Source: Bordetella sp. 02P26C-1
GTDB lineage: Bacteria > Pseudomonadota > Gammaproteobacteria > Burkholderiales > Burkholderiaceae_B
Assembly: GCF_009763255.1 (NCBI RefSeq)
Contig: NZ_WSJB01000004.1
Span: forward strand, 124,001-188,000
Direction: 5' to 3'
Length of the DNA: 64,000 nucleotides
The position numbers were made by a program, and so were the translations under genes. The notes below the pieces were generated by a model that ran no database searches, was not told the origin of the DNA, and was given only the letters and a program-made list of their open reading frames with translations. Shown here one piece after another: positions 1 to 8,796 of the stretch (position 1 is its first letter; each line of letters opens with the position of its first letter).

Positions 1-519
1 GAACGTGTTTCCGCAGGCCACGGCGATCGGGAACATGAAGCAAGGCAACATCACCGGGAAGTTAAACGCGGTAATACCCGCGCATACCCCCAGCGGCTGG
101 ATCAGCGTATACACATCGATGCCGCCCGCGGCATTCTCGGCGTATTCGCCCAGCTGCAACGAGGCGATCGAGCAGGCATGTTCGACCACTTCCAGGCCGC
201 GCCCGACTTCGCCTTCCGCATCGGGCAAGGTTTTGCCATGCTCGCGGGTAATCATTTCCGCTAACTTGGTCGTGTTCGCTCGCAGCAGTTCTTGCAGCTT
301 CAGCATGACGCGCATGCGGGTACCTTGCCCGCTGTTGCGCCAGGTCTGAAATGCCGCTTTGGCACTGGCTACGGCCCGGTCCAGCTCTTCACGCGTGGCG
401 AATGGCACACGCGCTACGACTTCTTGGGTCGCGGGATTGATGACATCGCGCCATTCGCTGGTCTGCGACTGCACGAGTTGGCCATCGATCAATAGCGGTA
501 CGCGGGGGACTTCACTCAT
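1..519 (-). CDS. mmsA: Methylmalonate-semialdehyde dehydrogenase (CoA-acylating), N-terminal 173 residues, cut by window edge
   Basis: The reading frame is open from an ATG at 519 through base 1, so only the N-terminal part of a roughly 500-residue protein is present. The translation has the aldehyde dehydrogenase NAD-binding fold, and near the cut the FNFPVM segment followed by VACGNTF that is typical of MmsA. That family oxidises methylmalonate semialdehyde or malonate semialdehyde to propionyl- or acetyl-CoA in valine and beta-alanine breakdown. The start is supported by AAGGAG just upstream. The gene follows the binding protein at 643-1860 on the same strand, 123 nt apart, so the two could be cotranscribed. 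The catalytic Cys lies outside the window, so the subfamily call rests on N-terminal similarity only. Confidence 0.85.
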   Translation of the reverse strand, partial: MSEVPRVPLLIDGQLVQSQTSEWRDVINPATQEVVARVPFATREELDRAVASAKAAFQTWRNSGQGTRMRVMLKLQELLRANTTKLAEMITREHGKTLPDAEGEVGRGLEVVEHACSIASLQLGEYAENAAGGIDVYTLIQPLGVCAGITAFNFPVMLPCFMFPIAVACGNTF

Positions 520-642
520 ACTGGCTCCTTATGGGAGAAGGAAACACCATGCCGGCGGGATGCCGGTCAGTGATACCGGTCTACGGCGACTGCGCTCGTC
601 ACGCGCATGGGCTGGCGATCGCGCCGCCGTATCAACAGCGAT

Positions 643-1860
643 TTACTGCTTGAGTAATGGACAAGTCGATTCCGACAGCGGCTGGAATGCCTCGGCCGCT
701 GGAATGGTGGCGATGAGCTTCGAATAGTCCCACCCGCCTTTGGACTCGTCGGGTTTCTTCACCTCGTACAAGTACATGTCGTGGATCACACGCCCGTCGG
801 GACGAATGCTGGCGTTGCGCATAATCGGGTCCTGGATCGGCAACTCGCGCATCTTGTCGGCGACGACTTTGCCCTGCGTGCTACCCGTGGCGGCAACGGC
901 GCGCAGATAGTGCAGCACGCTGGAATACACGCCCGCCTGCGTCATGGTTGGCTTCAAGCCGCGAAAGGCTTTTTCAAACCGCGCCGACCAGTCGCGCGTG
1001 GCGTCGTCATAGTCCCAATAGAAACCATCGACGTACGAAAGCCCCTGCGCATTGTCCAGCCCCAACGCACGCAGATCCGAGAGGAAAATCAGCAGCGACA
1101 CCAAACGCTGGCCGCCTTCGACGATGCCGAATTCGCGCGCCTGTTTGACCGCATTGACCGTGTCTTGTCCGCCGTTGGCCAAGGCCACTACCTGGGCCTT
1201 GGAGCTTTGCGCTTGCAGCAGGTAGGAGGCAAAATCCGGCGCATTCAAGGGATGGCGCACCGAGCCCGCGACGGTTCCACCCAGCGCTTTAACGGCTTTG
1301 GCCGTATCGGCCTCCAGTGAATGGCCAAACGCATAGTCTACGGTGATGAAATACCAGGACTTGCCGCCCGCGCGTACCGTCGCTTTGGCGCCGCCGGCGG
1401 ATTGGGAATAGGTGTCGAACATCCAATGAAAACCGACCGGCGAGCATTCTTTATTGGTCAGCGCCGTGGTTGCCGGACCCGAGAACATCACGACTTTGTC
1501 TTTTTCGCGCGCGATGCCCTGCACCGCCAGCGCCACGGCCGAGTTCGTCAGGTCGGCAATCGCCGTGACACCGTCCCGATCGAACCATTCGCGCGCGCGA
1601 GCCGCGCCCACATCCGCTTTATTCTGATTGTCGGCCGAGACAAGCTCGATTTTCATGCCTTTGCATTCGGCGGCCAGACAATCGTCAATCGCCATCTGGG
1701 CAGCGGCGACAGACCCTGGTCCGCCCATCGCGGCGTACGTGCCTGACATATCCGTCAGCACCCCGATCTTGACCGGCGGCTTATCGGCCGCCCAAGCTGA
1801 ACCGCAAAAAATCGCGCCCAAACACCAACCAGCGGCCAAGCCGCGAGCGTAGCGTGTCAT
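643..1860 (-). CDS. ABC transporter periplasmic substrate-binding protein, branched-chain amino acid type (orphan)
   Basis: A 405-residue type I periplasmic binding protein (Peripla_BP_6 / LivK-like). Residues 1-24 form a signal peptide ending in AWA before ADKPP. The mature part starts with VKIGVLTDMSG, the usual first strand of the family. GGAG precedes the ATG. It is clearly a paralogue of the protein at 51272-52489: both are 405 aa and share NQNKAD/HQNKAD, ARAREWFD, DYAFGH, a WDY/WDYY segment and a C-terminal SESTC. Unlike that gene it has no permease or ATPase beside it. mmsA follows on the same strand. The ligand cannot be read from sequence; a short acid, amide or amino acid is typical of the family. 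Confidence 0.85.
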   Translation of the reverse strand: MTRYARGLAAGWCLGAIFCGSAWAADKPPVKIGVLTDMSGTYAAMGGPGSVAAAQMAIDDCLAAECKGMKIELVSADNQNKADVGAARAREWFDRDGVTAIADLTNSAVALAVQGIAREKDKVVMFSGPATTALTNKECSPVGFHWMFDTYSQSAGGAKATVRAGGKSWYFITVDYAFGHSLEADTAKAVKALGGTVAGSVRHPLNAPDFASYLLQAQSSKAQVVALANGGQDTVNAVKQAREFGIVEGGQRLVSLLIFLSDLRALGLDNAQGLSYVDGFYWDYDDATRDWSARFEKAFRGLKPTMTQAGVYSSVLHYLRAVAATGSTQGKVVADKMRELPIQDPIMRNASIRPDGRVIHDMYLYEVKKPDESKGGWDYSKLIATIPAAEAFQPLSESTCPLLKQ

Positions 1861-1962
1861 GATGGTTGTCTCCGGTGATTATTATGATCGTCGTGGACCC
1901 TATGCACCGTCGGTCCGACGACCTAGTGTAGAGGGGCGATCTTCATCCGGCAACCCTGGGAA

Positions 1963-3060
1963 TTACGCGTCTTTGGGTGCCTTTACCCGCAAACGCCGCC
2001 ATAACAAATACATGGCAAACGCGAACACCACGGCATGAATCGCCCACACCCCCACGCTGAACGGCAGCTTGCCGCTACTGATCCAGGCTCTGGAGAGATT
2101 CATCAGATTCATATAAAGCAGGCCCACCAGCCCGGCGATCAACAAATCGCCCGAGCGCCCGAGACGCGGATTGACGGCCCCTAATGGCACGGCCAACAAA
2201 GCCAGATTCAACGCCGCGATCGGCAGGGAAATTCGCCACATGATCTGTGCCCAGGCGCTGTCCGTATCGTCAGCCACCAGCTGCAATGTCGGCCGCGCCT
2301 TGCTGGATCGCTCTGCCGCTGCGCGAGCCTCGGCCATCGGGTCGCCCGATTTGCTCTCCAAGCGCACCCCATACTGATCGAAATCGACCAACCGAATTTC
2401 GGGGGTGCCAGGTTTTAAGTCGTAGCGATGTCCGCTGCCGAGCACCAGGAACCGGTCACCATTGGGTTCGGTCTGGATGCGAGCGTTGTCAGCAGTCATG
2501 ACGCTATGCCACTCTGGACCCGTTTCGCGGGCAAATACATTGCCCAACTCGTGATCCTTGGAGGTCGGCGCCTCCGCAAAAAACACGCGCTGGCCATCGT
2601 TGGACTCGGCAAATTGACCGGCGGCGACTTTTGACAGGTCCGAGCGTTGTTCGAACCGTTCGCGATATTCCGCGATCTGGCGATATGCCCAAGGCGATGC
2701 ACCCAAGGTCAGAAACGCCACCACAATTGCCACCGGCACCGCGACCCGCAGCACAGGACGCAACCAGTCCGCCAACGACAGTCCGCTGGCAAACCACACC
2801 ACCATTTCAGACTCGCGATAATTGCGCGTGACAGTCGTCAATACGGCGATGAACAGCGACACCGCCAATACCGTCGGCAGCGCGGTAATGGTAGAGAAAG
2901 CAGCAAGTCCGAATACGACGTCCGCGCCAATAGAGCCACCGGCGGCCTCACCCAAAAGCCGGACCAGCAGCACGCTCAGCCAGACGACAATCAAGGTGGA
3001 AAACACGACCCCAGCGTGGCTGGTGATTTCAGTGACGACAGACCGTTTAAATAAAGACAT
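1963..3060 (-). CDS. lptF: LPS export ABC transporter permease LptF
   Basis: A 365-residue inner-membrane subunit of the LptB2FG complex, which extracts lipopolysaccharide from the inner membrane and passes it to LptC/LptA. Three membrane segments lie in about residues 12-120, then a periplasmic beta-jellyroll domain (about 130-265, including VFFAEAPTS), then three C-terminal membrane helices. I start at MSLFKR (3060). The same frame is open further upstream to 3381, but that part overlaps pepA on the other strand and does not resemble the family. It is divergent from pepA with 54 nt between starts, the usual arrangement. The usual partner lptG is not downstream; the binding protein at 643-1860 is there instead. 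Confidence 0.93.
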   Translation of the reverse strand: MSLFKRSVVTEITSHAGVVFSTLIVVWLSVLLVRLLGEAAGGSIGADVVFGLAAFSTITALPTVLAVSLFIAVLTTVTRNYRESEMVVWFASGLSLADWLRPVLRVAVPVAIVVAFLTLGASPWAYRQIAEYRERFEQRSDLSKVAAGQFAESNDGQRVFFAEAPTSKDHELGNVFARETGPEWHSVMTADNARIQTEPNGDRFLVLGSGHRYDLKPGTPEIRLVDFDQYGVRLESKSGDPMAEARAAAERSSKARPTLQLVADDTDSAWAQIMWRISLPIAALNLALLAVPLGAVNPRLGRSGDLLIAGLVGLLYMNLMNLSRAWISSGKLPFSVGVWAIHAVVFAFAMYLLWRRLRVKAPKDA

Positions 3061-3114
3061 GTGAGAATATGCGGGATAATCAACCGCACTGCACCACGCA
3101 CACGGGAATCCTTC

Positions 3115-4611
3115 ATGGAATTTAGCACACAGACCACCGCTTCCCCGCACCAAATCAAGACGGCCGCATTGGCGGTTGGCGTCTTTGCCGATGGCGAACT
3201 CAGCCCCGCCGCAGATGTCATCGATCGCGCCAGCAACCAGGCCTTGCGCAATATCGTCAAAACCGAGTTTCGTGGCCTGCCCGGCAACACGCTGGTGCTG
3301 CGCGCCCTGCCCGGCGTGACCGCGCAACGTGTCGTGTTGGTCGGCCTGGGCAAGCAAAACGAATACAACGCGCGCGCGCATGCCAAGGCCGAACAGGCCT
3401 TCGCCTCCGTCTGCGTCAGCGCTCGGATCACCGAAGGCGTGTCGACGCTGGCCGCGATTGCGATCGAAGGCGTCGATCTACGCGCACGCGCTCGCGCCGC
3501 TGCCATTGCCGCCGGCGCTGCGACCTACCACTATGACGCCACATTCGGCTCGCCCGACCGCGACGATCGTCCGAAACTCAAGAAGATCGTACACGTCGTC
3601 GAGCGCGCCGATGTCGCGGCCGCGCAGCAAGGCCTGCGCGAAGGCGCCGCTATCGCTCGCGGCATGGACCTGACTCGCACGCTGGGCAACTTACCCGGCA
3701 ATGTCTGCACCCCCACCTATCTCGGCGATACGGCCAAGAAACTGGCCCGCGAGTTCCCCTCGCTGAAGGCCGAAGTGCTCGACCGTAAGCAAGTCGAGGC
3801 GTTGGGCATGGGTTCGTTCCTGTCCGTGGCCCGTGGGTCCGAGGAACCACTGCGCTTTATCGTGCTGCGCCATCAGATCAAGGCTGCCAAAAAGGCCAAG
3901 ACCGGTCCGGTTGTGCTGGTCGGCAAAGGCATCACATTCGATGCGGGCGGCATTTCGCTCAAGCCGGCGGCGACCATGGACGAGATGAAGTACGACATGT
4001 GCGGCGCGGCCAGCGTACTTGGCACGTTCCGCGCGCTGGCGGAATTGGAGCTGCCCGTGGAGGTCGTGGGTCTCATCCCGGCTTGCGAGAACTTGCCCAG
4101 CGGCAAGGCCAACAAACCCGGCGACGTCGTGACCAGCATGTCCGGGCAGACCATCGAGATTCTGAACACCGACGCCGAGGGCCGCCTGGTCCTGTGCGAC
4201 GCGCTGACCTACGCCGAGCGCTTCAAGCCCTCGGCCGTCATCGACATCGCCACGCTCACGGGCGCGTGCGTAGTGGCGCTGGGCCACGTGAACACGGGCC
4301 TCTTCTCGACCGATGACAGCCTGGCCGACGCGTTGCTGGCCGCTGGCAAACAGTCGCTCGACACCGCCTGGCGCATGCCCATGGACGATGCCTACCAGGA
4401 ACAGCTGAAGTCGAATTTCGCCGACATCGCCAACATCGGTGGCCCCCCGGCCGGATCGGTGACGGCGGCTTGCTTCCTGTCGCGCTTCACCAAAGCCTAT
4501 CGTTGGGCGCACCTGGACATCGCCGGCACGGCGTGGCGCGGTGGCAAGGACAAGGGCGCGACCGGCCGTCCGGTGCCGCTGCTGATGCAATTCCTGCTGG
4601 ATCAGGCCTGA
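3115..4611 (+). CDS. pepA: Leucyl aminopeptidase (M17 family)
   Basis: A 498-residue cytosolic aminopeptidase A that removes N-terminal residues from peptides using two metal ions. The C-terminal catalytic domain carries VGKGITFDAGG (about residue 269 onward) with metal and catalytic residues, and the family signature NTDAEGRL at about 351-358. The N-terminal domain is the less conserved macro-like domain. I chose MEFSTQ (ATG 3115) because upstream in-frame codons run into the lptF start region. pepA stands divergent from lptF and is followed by holC after 52 nt; the pepA-holC neighbourhood is common in proteobacteria. In E. coli PepA also binds DNA; nothing here tests that. Confidence 0.96.
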   Translation: MEFSTQTTASPHQIKTAALAVGVFADGELSPAADVIDRASNQALRNIVKTEFRGLPGNTLVLRALPGVTAQRVVLVGLGKQNEYNARAHAKAEQAFASVCVSARITEGVSTLAAIAIEGVDLRARARAAAIAAGAATYHYDATFGSPDRDDRPKLKKIVHVVERADVAAAQQGLREGAAIARGMDLTRTLGNLPGNVCTPTYLGDTAKKLAREFPSLKAEVLDRKQVEALGMGSFLSVARGSEEPLRFIVLRHQIKAAKKAKTGPVVLVGKGITFDAGGISLKPAATMDEMKYDMCGAASVLGTFRALAELELPVEVVGLIPACENLPSGKANKPGDVVTSMSGQTIEILNTDAEGRLVLCDALTYAERFKPSAVIDIATLTGACVVALGHVNTGLFSTDDSLADALLAAGKQSLDTAWRMPMDDAYQEQLKSNFADIANIGGPPAGSVTAACFLSRFTKAYRWAHLDIAGTAWRGGKDKGATGRPVPLLMQFLLDQA

Positions 4612-4663
4612 TCATGTCGGAGTTGCAATGCCCTGACCGGCATTTGCCCGCGCGTGTGGGCCC

Positions 4664-5107
4664 ATGACGCGAATTGATTTCGCCTTTGGGGCCAACGACC
4701 GGCTGCGCGCGGCCTGCCAGGTGGCGCGCAAGCGTTATCAGGCAGGCCAGCGGCTGGTGGTATATTGCAGTGAAGGCGCCCGCCTCACGGCGTTCGACCG
4801 ATTGCTCTGGGCTTTTGACGACGTCGCGTTCGTGCCTCATGTGCTGGCCACGGACCCGCTCGCGGCGGTCACGCCCATTGTGCTGACCGCAGCAACGCCC
4901 GTGGCGGACGCAGCGGATGCCGCCGACGCGCGTTGGCTCATGAACCTCGACGACGAGTGCCCGCCGGGCTACGAGGCGTTTCCCCGCTTACTCGAGATCG
5001 TGACCACCGAACCTTCGGATGTCCAGAACGCGCGTCAACGCTGGCGTGCCTACCAGGCCGCCGGACATACGTTGCATGCCCACGATCTGGCCGGACGTCT
5101 GGCTTAA
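4664..5107 (+). CDS. holC: DNA polymerase III chi subunit
   Basis: A 147-residue protein of the chi family, which joins psi in the clamp-loader complex and contacts single-strand DNA-binding protein during replication. The start MTRIDFAF, the helix with ACQVARKRYQAGQRLVVYC, then LWAFDDVAFVPHV, and the later MNLDDECPPGYEAF all fit the family (about 140-150 aa). It lies 52 nt after pepA and 18 nt before the DUF2486 gene, an arrangement common in Burkholderiales, so the three are probably cotranscribed. The ribosome binding site is weak. Confidence 0.9.
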   Translation: MTRIDFAFGANDRLRAACQVARKRYQAGQRLVVYCSEGARLTAFDRLLWAFDDVAFVPHVLATDPLAAVTPIVLTAATPVADAADAADARWLMNLDDECPPGYEAFPRLLEIVTTEPSDVQNARQRWRAYQAAGHTLHAHDLAGRLA

Positions 5108-5125
5108 GCCAAGCAGGAGCACTCT

Positions 5126-5494
5126 ATGCCGCAGTACACGGATCCCGGGATTCCTACCCTCACGCAACGCGCCGAACCGTCTCTGGGAACGGCGTACGAA
5201 GCGCCGGTGGGCCCCTCGGATGACGACTTTCCTGTCCTGACGGACGTAGCCGCCCATCCCGACATGCCGGCCGAGCCGAGCATCGGAGATGCCGCCGGCC
5301 TGCGGCACGCAGTACCCGCGTCGACGGGCAGCGCTGATCCAACGCTGACCGTCCTCAGAGCCGCGCTGCAAGCGGAACTGGAGCAGGCGCTGAATCAGGC
5401 GGTAGAGGACGCAGCCGCCGACCTGCGCAGCCGGCTGGAGGCGGAGCTGCCCGCCCTTATTGACCGCGCGGTACGCCAGGTGCGGCCGGGCTGA
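5126..5494 (+). CDS. DUF2486-like hypothetical protein
   Basis: A 122-residue acidic protein of unknown function. The N-terminal part (DPGIPTLTQ, then DDDFPVLTDV) matches the DUF2486 family found after holC in Burkholderiales. The middle is low-complexity. The C-terminal 45 residues form an amphipathic helix (LQAELEQALNQAVEDAAADL) ending in LIDRAVRQV, suggesting a coiled-coil or protein-binding tail. AGGAG is well placed before the ATG. Position after holC suggests cotranscription but does not establish a replication role. Confidence 0.75.
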   Translation: MPQYTDPGIPTLTQRAEPSLGTAYEAPVGPSDDDFPVLTDVAAHPDMPAEPSIGDAAGLRHAVPASTGSADPTLTVLRAALQAELEQALNQAVEDAAADLRSRLEAELPALIDRAVRQVRPG

Positions 5495-5697
5495 TCAGAA
5501 CGCGGGCCGTAGGCCGTCAACGTATCCAGACTTTCCCTGAGAGCGGACTTGCCGCGGCGCTACGCCTGTAAGATGCGTGCTGCCCCGAGAAGTCGCAAAA
5601 CTTGCATCGGCATGCCTTGTCTAAGGGATGGATGCCCTCATATAGGGTCAGACTCGACTGATTAGCCCCGAATTTCCCAGATAAGTAGATTTTTCAG

Positions 5698-5725
5698 GGA
5701 ACTGTAAGGTATCCTATCCCTCTAA
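5698..5725 (+). promoter_or_regulatory. Candidate sigma-E (RpoE) promoter of the YccA-family gene
   Basis: GGAACT at 5698-5703 and TCTAA at 5721-5725 are separated by 17 nt. This is the spacing and sequence expected of a sigma-E type promoter (GGAACTT, 15 nt, GTCTAA). The predicted transcript would start a few bases after 5725, giving a leader of about 40 nt before the ATG at 5773 with its AGGAG. rpoE and its anti-sigma genes are encoded 9 kb away. The call is by motif only. Confidence 0.5.
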
Positions 5726-5772
5726 GTACTTGGGGCAACCCTTGCGTTTGCCGTACACAGGAGCCGTCCATC

Positions 5773-6483
5773 ATGAATCAGTACCGTCCTTCACCGTTTA
5801 ACCGCTCCGGCACCCTGGCCGGCGCCCCGGGCGAAGTCGTCCGCAATCAAGTCCTGCGCAACACCTACTGGCTGTTGGCGCTGTCATTGATCCCGACCGT
5901 GCTGGGTGCGGCGGTGGGTCTGTACACGGGCATCAACCAGGTCATGATGGCCAGCCCCGGCTTGTCGGCGGGCATCTTCCTGATTGGCGCCTTTGGCCTG
6001 ATGTTCGCCATCGAGAAGAACAAGAACAGTTCGCTCGGCGTGGTCCTGCTGCTGGCCTTTACCTTCTTTATGGGCGTGATGCTCTCGCGCTTGCTGGGCT
6101 TCGTGCTGGGCATGGGCAATGGCGCACAGTTGGTCATGACAGCGTTCGGCGGCACCGCCGTGGTGTTTGGCACGATGGCCACGCTGGCCACGACGCTCAA
6201 GCGTGACCTGTCTGGCATGCAGAAATGGCTGTTTACCGGCGCGGTGGTGATTCTGGTCGCAGCGTTGGCCAACATCTTCCTGCAGTTGCCCGCGCTGATG
6301 CTGACCATTTCGGTGCTTGCGATTGTGATCTTCTCGGCTTTCATGCTGGTGGACCTGCAACGCGTCGTAAATGGCGGCGAGACCAACTACGTGTCTGCCA
6401 CGCTGGCGATCTACCTGGACGTCTACAACGTCTTCTCGAACCTGCTGATGCTGCTGGGCATCTTCGGCGGCAATCGGGACTAA
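5773..6483 (+). CDS. Bax inhibitor-1 / YccA family membrane protein
   Basis: A 236-residue integral membrane protein with seven predicted hydrophobic helices, beginning after a soluble N-terminus of about 30 residues. The last helices carry FSAFMLVDLQRVVNGGETNY and end in SNLLMLLGIFGGNRD, characteristic of the BI-1/YccA family. In E. coli YccA binds and modulates FtsH, the protease of membrane quality control. A clean AGGAG precedes the ATG, and a sigma-E-like promoter lies 48 nt further up. A perfect 15-bp inverted repeat ends the unit before convergent recO. Confidence 0.9.
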   Translation: MNQYRPSPFNRSGTLAGAPGEVVRNQVLRNTYWLLALSLIPTVLGAAVGLYTGINQVMMASPGLSAGIFLIGAFGLMFAIEKNKNSSLGVVLLLAFTFFMGVMLSRLLGFVLGMGNGAQLVMTAFGGTAVVFGTMATLATTLKRDLSGMQKWLFTGAVVILVAALANIFLQLPALMLTISVLAIVIFSAFMLVDLQRVVNGGETNYVSATLAIYLDVYNVFSNLLMLLGIFGGNRD

Positions 6484-6515
6484 GCTTCTACGATGCCGTG
6501 AGGCATCGGCAGACG

Positions 6516-6548
6516 CAATAAAGGCTACGCAATGCGTAGCCTTTATTG
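6516..6548. terminator. Bidirectional terminator between the YccA-family gene and recO
   Basis: A perfect 15-bp inverted repeat (6516-6530 with 6534-6548) around a 3-nt spacer. The outer ends are A/T-rich (caataaa / tttattg), giving a U-rich tail on either strand. It lies between convergent gene ends. Confidence 0.8.
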
Positions 6549-6566
6549 TTTGCGGGTGCTGTGGAT

Positions 6567-7154
6567 TTACAGGCGCTGCAGATCGAGCAGCACACGTCGC
6601 GTGGACAAAGGCCGCCCGACCAGATTGGCAGCCAAACGCTCGCGCAGGTCTTGCCTCAAACCGGCCTCGATAGTCGGGTCGTCAAAGTCGGGCAAGGCGC
6701 CTTCGATGCCGTAGCCCGTCTCGGCCAGCAACGTCCATTCGAAGCGACGCAAGGCGCCGGCCGCGCGCCCGCCTTCGGCGAGTTGCTGCAAGGCAAAGTC
6801 ATACGCGTCGAACAGTGCGGGATGCGCGTCATCGCGCGGCAAGATGCGTAGCAGCAGCTCGTTCATGTACCAGGCGGACATGAGCGCGGTGCCTTTCAGC
6901 GGGCGAATGCCTGCGACCTCGGCGCGGGTCAGGGTTTTGACTTCGCCCGAGCCGCTCCACGACAGCAGCAGCGGCTGAAAGGCCGACAAGACCGGTCGCA
7001 GGACAGAATACGGGCGCTTGGCGCCCTTGGCGACCAGGGCCACACAGCCATGGTCGCGGGAAAAACTTTGAACAATCAGGGAGGTTTCGCGCCACGGCGT
7101 GGCGTGGAGCATAAATGCCGGGCAATCCTGGACGCGATGCGCCCTTCTACTCAT
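6567..7154 (-). CDS. recO: DNA repair protein RecO (short form)
   Basis: A RecO homologue that mediates RecA loading on SSB-covered DNA in the RecFOR pathway. The N-terminal OB fold is clear (FMLHATPWRETSLIVQSFS, then VALVAKGAKRPYS and GEVKTLTRAEV). It continues with YMNELLLRILPRDD and ALRRFEWTLLAETGYG. I start at MSRRAH (7154), which overlaps the era stop by 8 nt; the in-frame codons further up lie inside era. The product is 195 aa, shorter than E. coli RecO (242). After the GYG motif only about 45 residues remain, so the segment between GYG and the final helix is reduced. Last gene of lepA-lepB-rnc-era-recO. Confidence 0.9.
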   Translation of the reverse strand: MSRRAHRVQDCPAFMLHATPWRETSLIVQSFSRDHGCVALVAKGAKRPYSVLRPVLSAFQPLLLSWSGSGEVKTLTRAEVAGIRPLKGTALMSAWYMNELLLRILPRDDAHPALFDAYDFALQQLAEGGRAAGALRRFEWTLLAETGYGIEGALPDFDDPTIEAGLRQDLRERLAANLVGRPLSTRRVLLDLQRL

Positions 7155-8037
7155 AGCCCAGGTCGCGCAAGGCGCTTTCGCGATCGGACCAGCCCTTGCG
7201 CACCTTGATGTAGACCTCAAGATGGACAGGCTTATCCACCAGTTTGGCGATGTCCTGACGCGCCTCGGTGGCGATACGCTTCATGTGGGCGCCGCCCGAG
7301 CCAAGCAGGATAGGACGATGACTTTCACGTTCGACCACCACGCAGGCCGCGACGCGCACACCGGCCTCGTTTTCTTCCCACTGCTCGATGACCACGGTCG
7401 AACCATAAGGCAATTCGTCGCCAACCAGGCGGAAGATTTTCTCGCGCAGCAACTCGGCCGCGATAAAGCGCATCGGCCGGTCAGTGAGCGTGTCCTCTTC
7501 GAATAGGGGCTCCCCCTCGGGCAGCCGCGCGGAGATTTCCTGCAGCAGCTGATCCAATTGTTGCGACTTTAGCGCGCTGACGGGCACCACGGCGTCATAC
7601 GGGTGCAGCGCCACGAGCTTAGAGACAAATGCAAACAACTCATCGCGCCGTTTGAGCGCGTCGATCTTGTTCACCACCAGAATCGTGCGCTTGGGATCGG
7701 GCAGCAGCGGCAGCAGCTTGGCGTCGCCTTCGGACCATTTGCCGGCTTCGACCACATGCACAACCACATCGACATCGGCCAGGGTCTGCGTCACCACCCG
7801 GTTCATCATGCGGTTCATCGCGCCGCCATGACGCGTCTGAAAGCCCGGGGTGTCCACGAAAATAAACTGCTCGTGCTCGCGGGTGAGCACGCCATGAATA
7901 CGGTGGCGCGTGGTTTGCGCCTTGCGCGACACGATGGAAATTTTCGTACCGATCAAAGCGTTGGTCAGGGTGGACTTGCCCACATTGGGACGGCCCACCA
8001 CGGCCACGAAACCAGTACGGAAGGGAATATCGCTCAT
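7147..8037 (-). CDS. era: GTPase Era
   Basis: A 296-residue GTPase needed for 30S subunit maturation; it binds the 3' end of 16S rRNA. G1 is [10 protein letters not shown] near residue 16, G3 is DTPGF, G4 is NKID. The C-terminal KH domain contains the [15 protein letters not shown] segment. The ATG overlaps the rnc stop by 4 nt (ATGA), and recO starts inside its 3' end, so translation of rnc, era and recO is probably coupled. Length is normal. Confidence 0.97.
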   Translation of the reverse strand: MSDIPFRTGFVAVVGRPNVGKSTLTNALIGTKISIVSRKAQTTRHRIHGVLTREHEQFIFVDTPGFQTRHGGAMNRMMNRVVTQTLADVDVVVHVVEAGKWSEGDAKLLPLLPDPKRTILVVNKIDALKRRDELFAFVSKLVALHPYDAVVPVSALKSQQLDQLLQEISARLPEGEPLFEEDTLTDRPMRFIAAELLREKIFRLVGDELPYGSTVVIEQWEENEAGVRVAACVVVERESHRPILLGSGGAHMKRIATEARQDIAKLVDKPVHLEVYIKVRKGWSDRESALRDLGYE

Positions 8038-8795
8038 TTGATCTCTTGAGCAACGGCCACCGGGAGTGACAGCTGCGCGGTTTTACGGGCTTTGCCCGAT
8101 TTGCGGGCGGGACGCCCGGTAGGACTGGCGGCCAACGCCGCCTCTAGCGCCATCTTGGCGGCACCTTGTTCGGCGGCGCGACGGCTCGCGCCCGGGGCAA
8201 CGATTTTGATGTCCAAGGCTGGGATCGAACACTCCACCTCGAACTGCTGATTGTGCGCAGCGCCGTGCGTCGCCACGACGGTATATTGCGGCAGAGCCAT
8301 CTTTCGGCCCTGCAGGAACTCTTGCAACAAGGTTTTGGCGTCCTTGCCGAGCGTGGCCGGGTCAACGCTGGCCAGCACGGGTTCGTATTGATGCGATATG
8401 ACTCTGCGCGCCACCTCGAACCCGCCATCCAGGAACGCCGCGCCAAAAATCGCCTCGACCGCATCAGCCAAAATAGACGGGCGGCGGAATCCACCGCTTT
8501 TGAGTTCGCCCTCGCCCAGGTGCAGATACTGCGAGAGCTCCAGGCGCTGGGCGATGTCCGCCAGCGACGCTTGTTTGACCAAATTGGCGCGCACCCGGGA
8601 CAAATCGCCTTCGTCCAGTTTGGGATAGCGATCGAACAGCAGGGCCGCCACAACGAAATTGAGTACGGAATCGCCCAGAAATTCCAGGCGCTCGTTGTGC
8701 CGGGCACCATGGCTGCGATGCGTCAGGGCCTGCTCGAGCAGGCCCACATCGCGAAAGCGATAGTCCAGGCGGGTTTCCAGCGTGGCTAGTGACAT
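8034..8795 (-). CDS. rnc: Ribonuclease III
   Basis: A 253-residue double-strand-specific RNase that processes rRNA precursors and structured mRNAs. The signature [12 protein letters not shown], with catalytic acidic residues, lies in the first 55 residues. The C-terminal double-strand RNA-binding domain begins at [15 protein letters not shown] basic tail ([12 protein letters not shown]) follows. I start at MSLATL (8795), one base after the lepB stop; the six codons further up overlap lepB. Part of the lepA-lepB-rnc-era-recO unit. Confidence 0.96.
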   Translation of the reverse strand: MSLATLETRLDYRFRDVGLLEQALTHRSHGARHNERLEFLGDSVLNFVVAALLFDRYPKLDEGDLSRVRANLVKQASLADIAQRLELSQYLHLGEGELKSGGFRRPSILADAVEAIFGAAFLDGGFEVARRVISHQYEPVLASVDPATLGKDAKTLLQEFLQGRKMALPQYTVVATHGAAHNQQFEVECSIPALDIKIVAPGASRRAAEQGAAKMALEAALAASPTGRPARKSGKARKTAQLSLPVAVAQEIK

Positions 8796-8796
8796 G

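Noticed and set aside
3061-3381. Upstream extension of lptF to 3381
   Set aside because: The extra codons overlap pepA on the opposite strand and match nothing in LptF; the ATG at 3060 fits the family.
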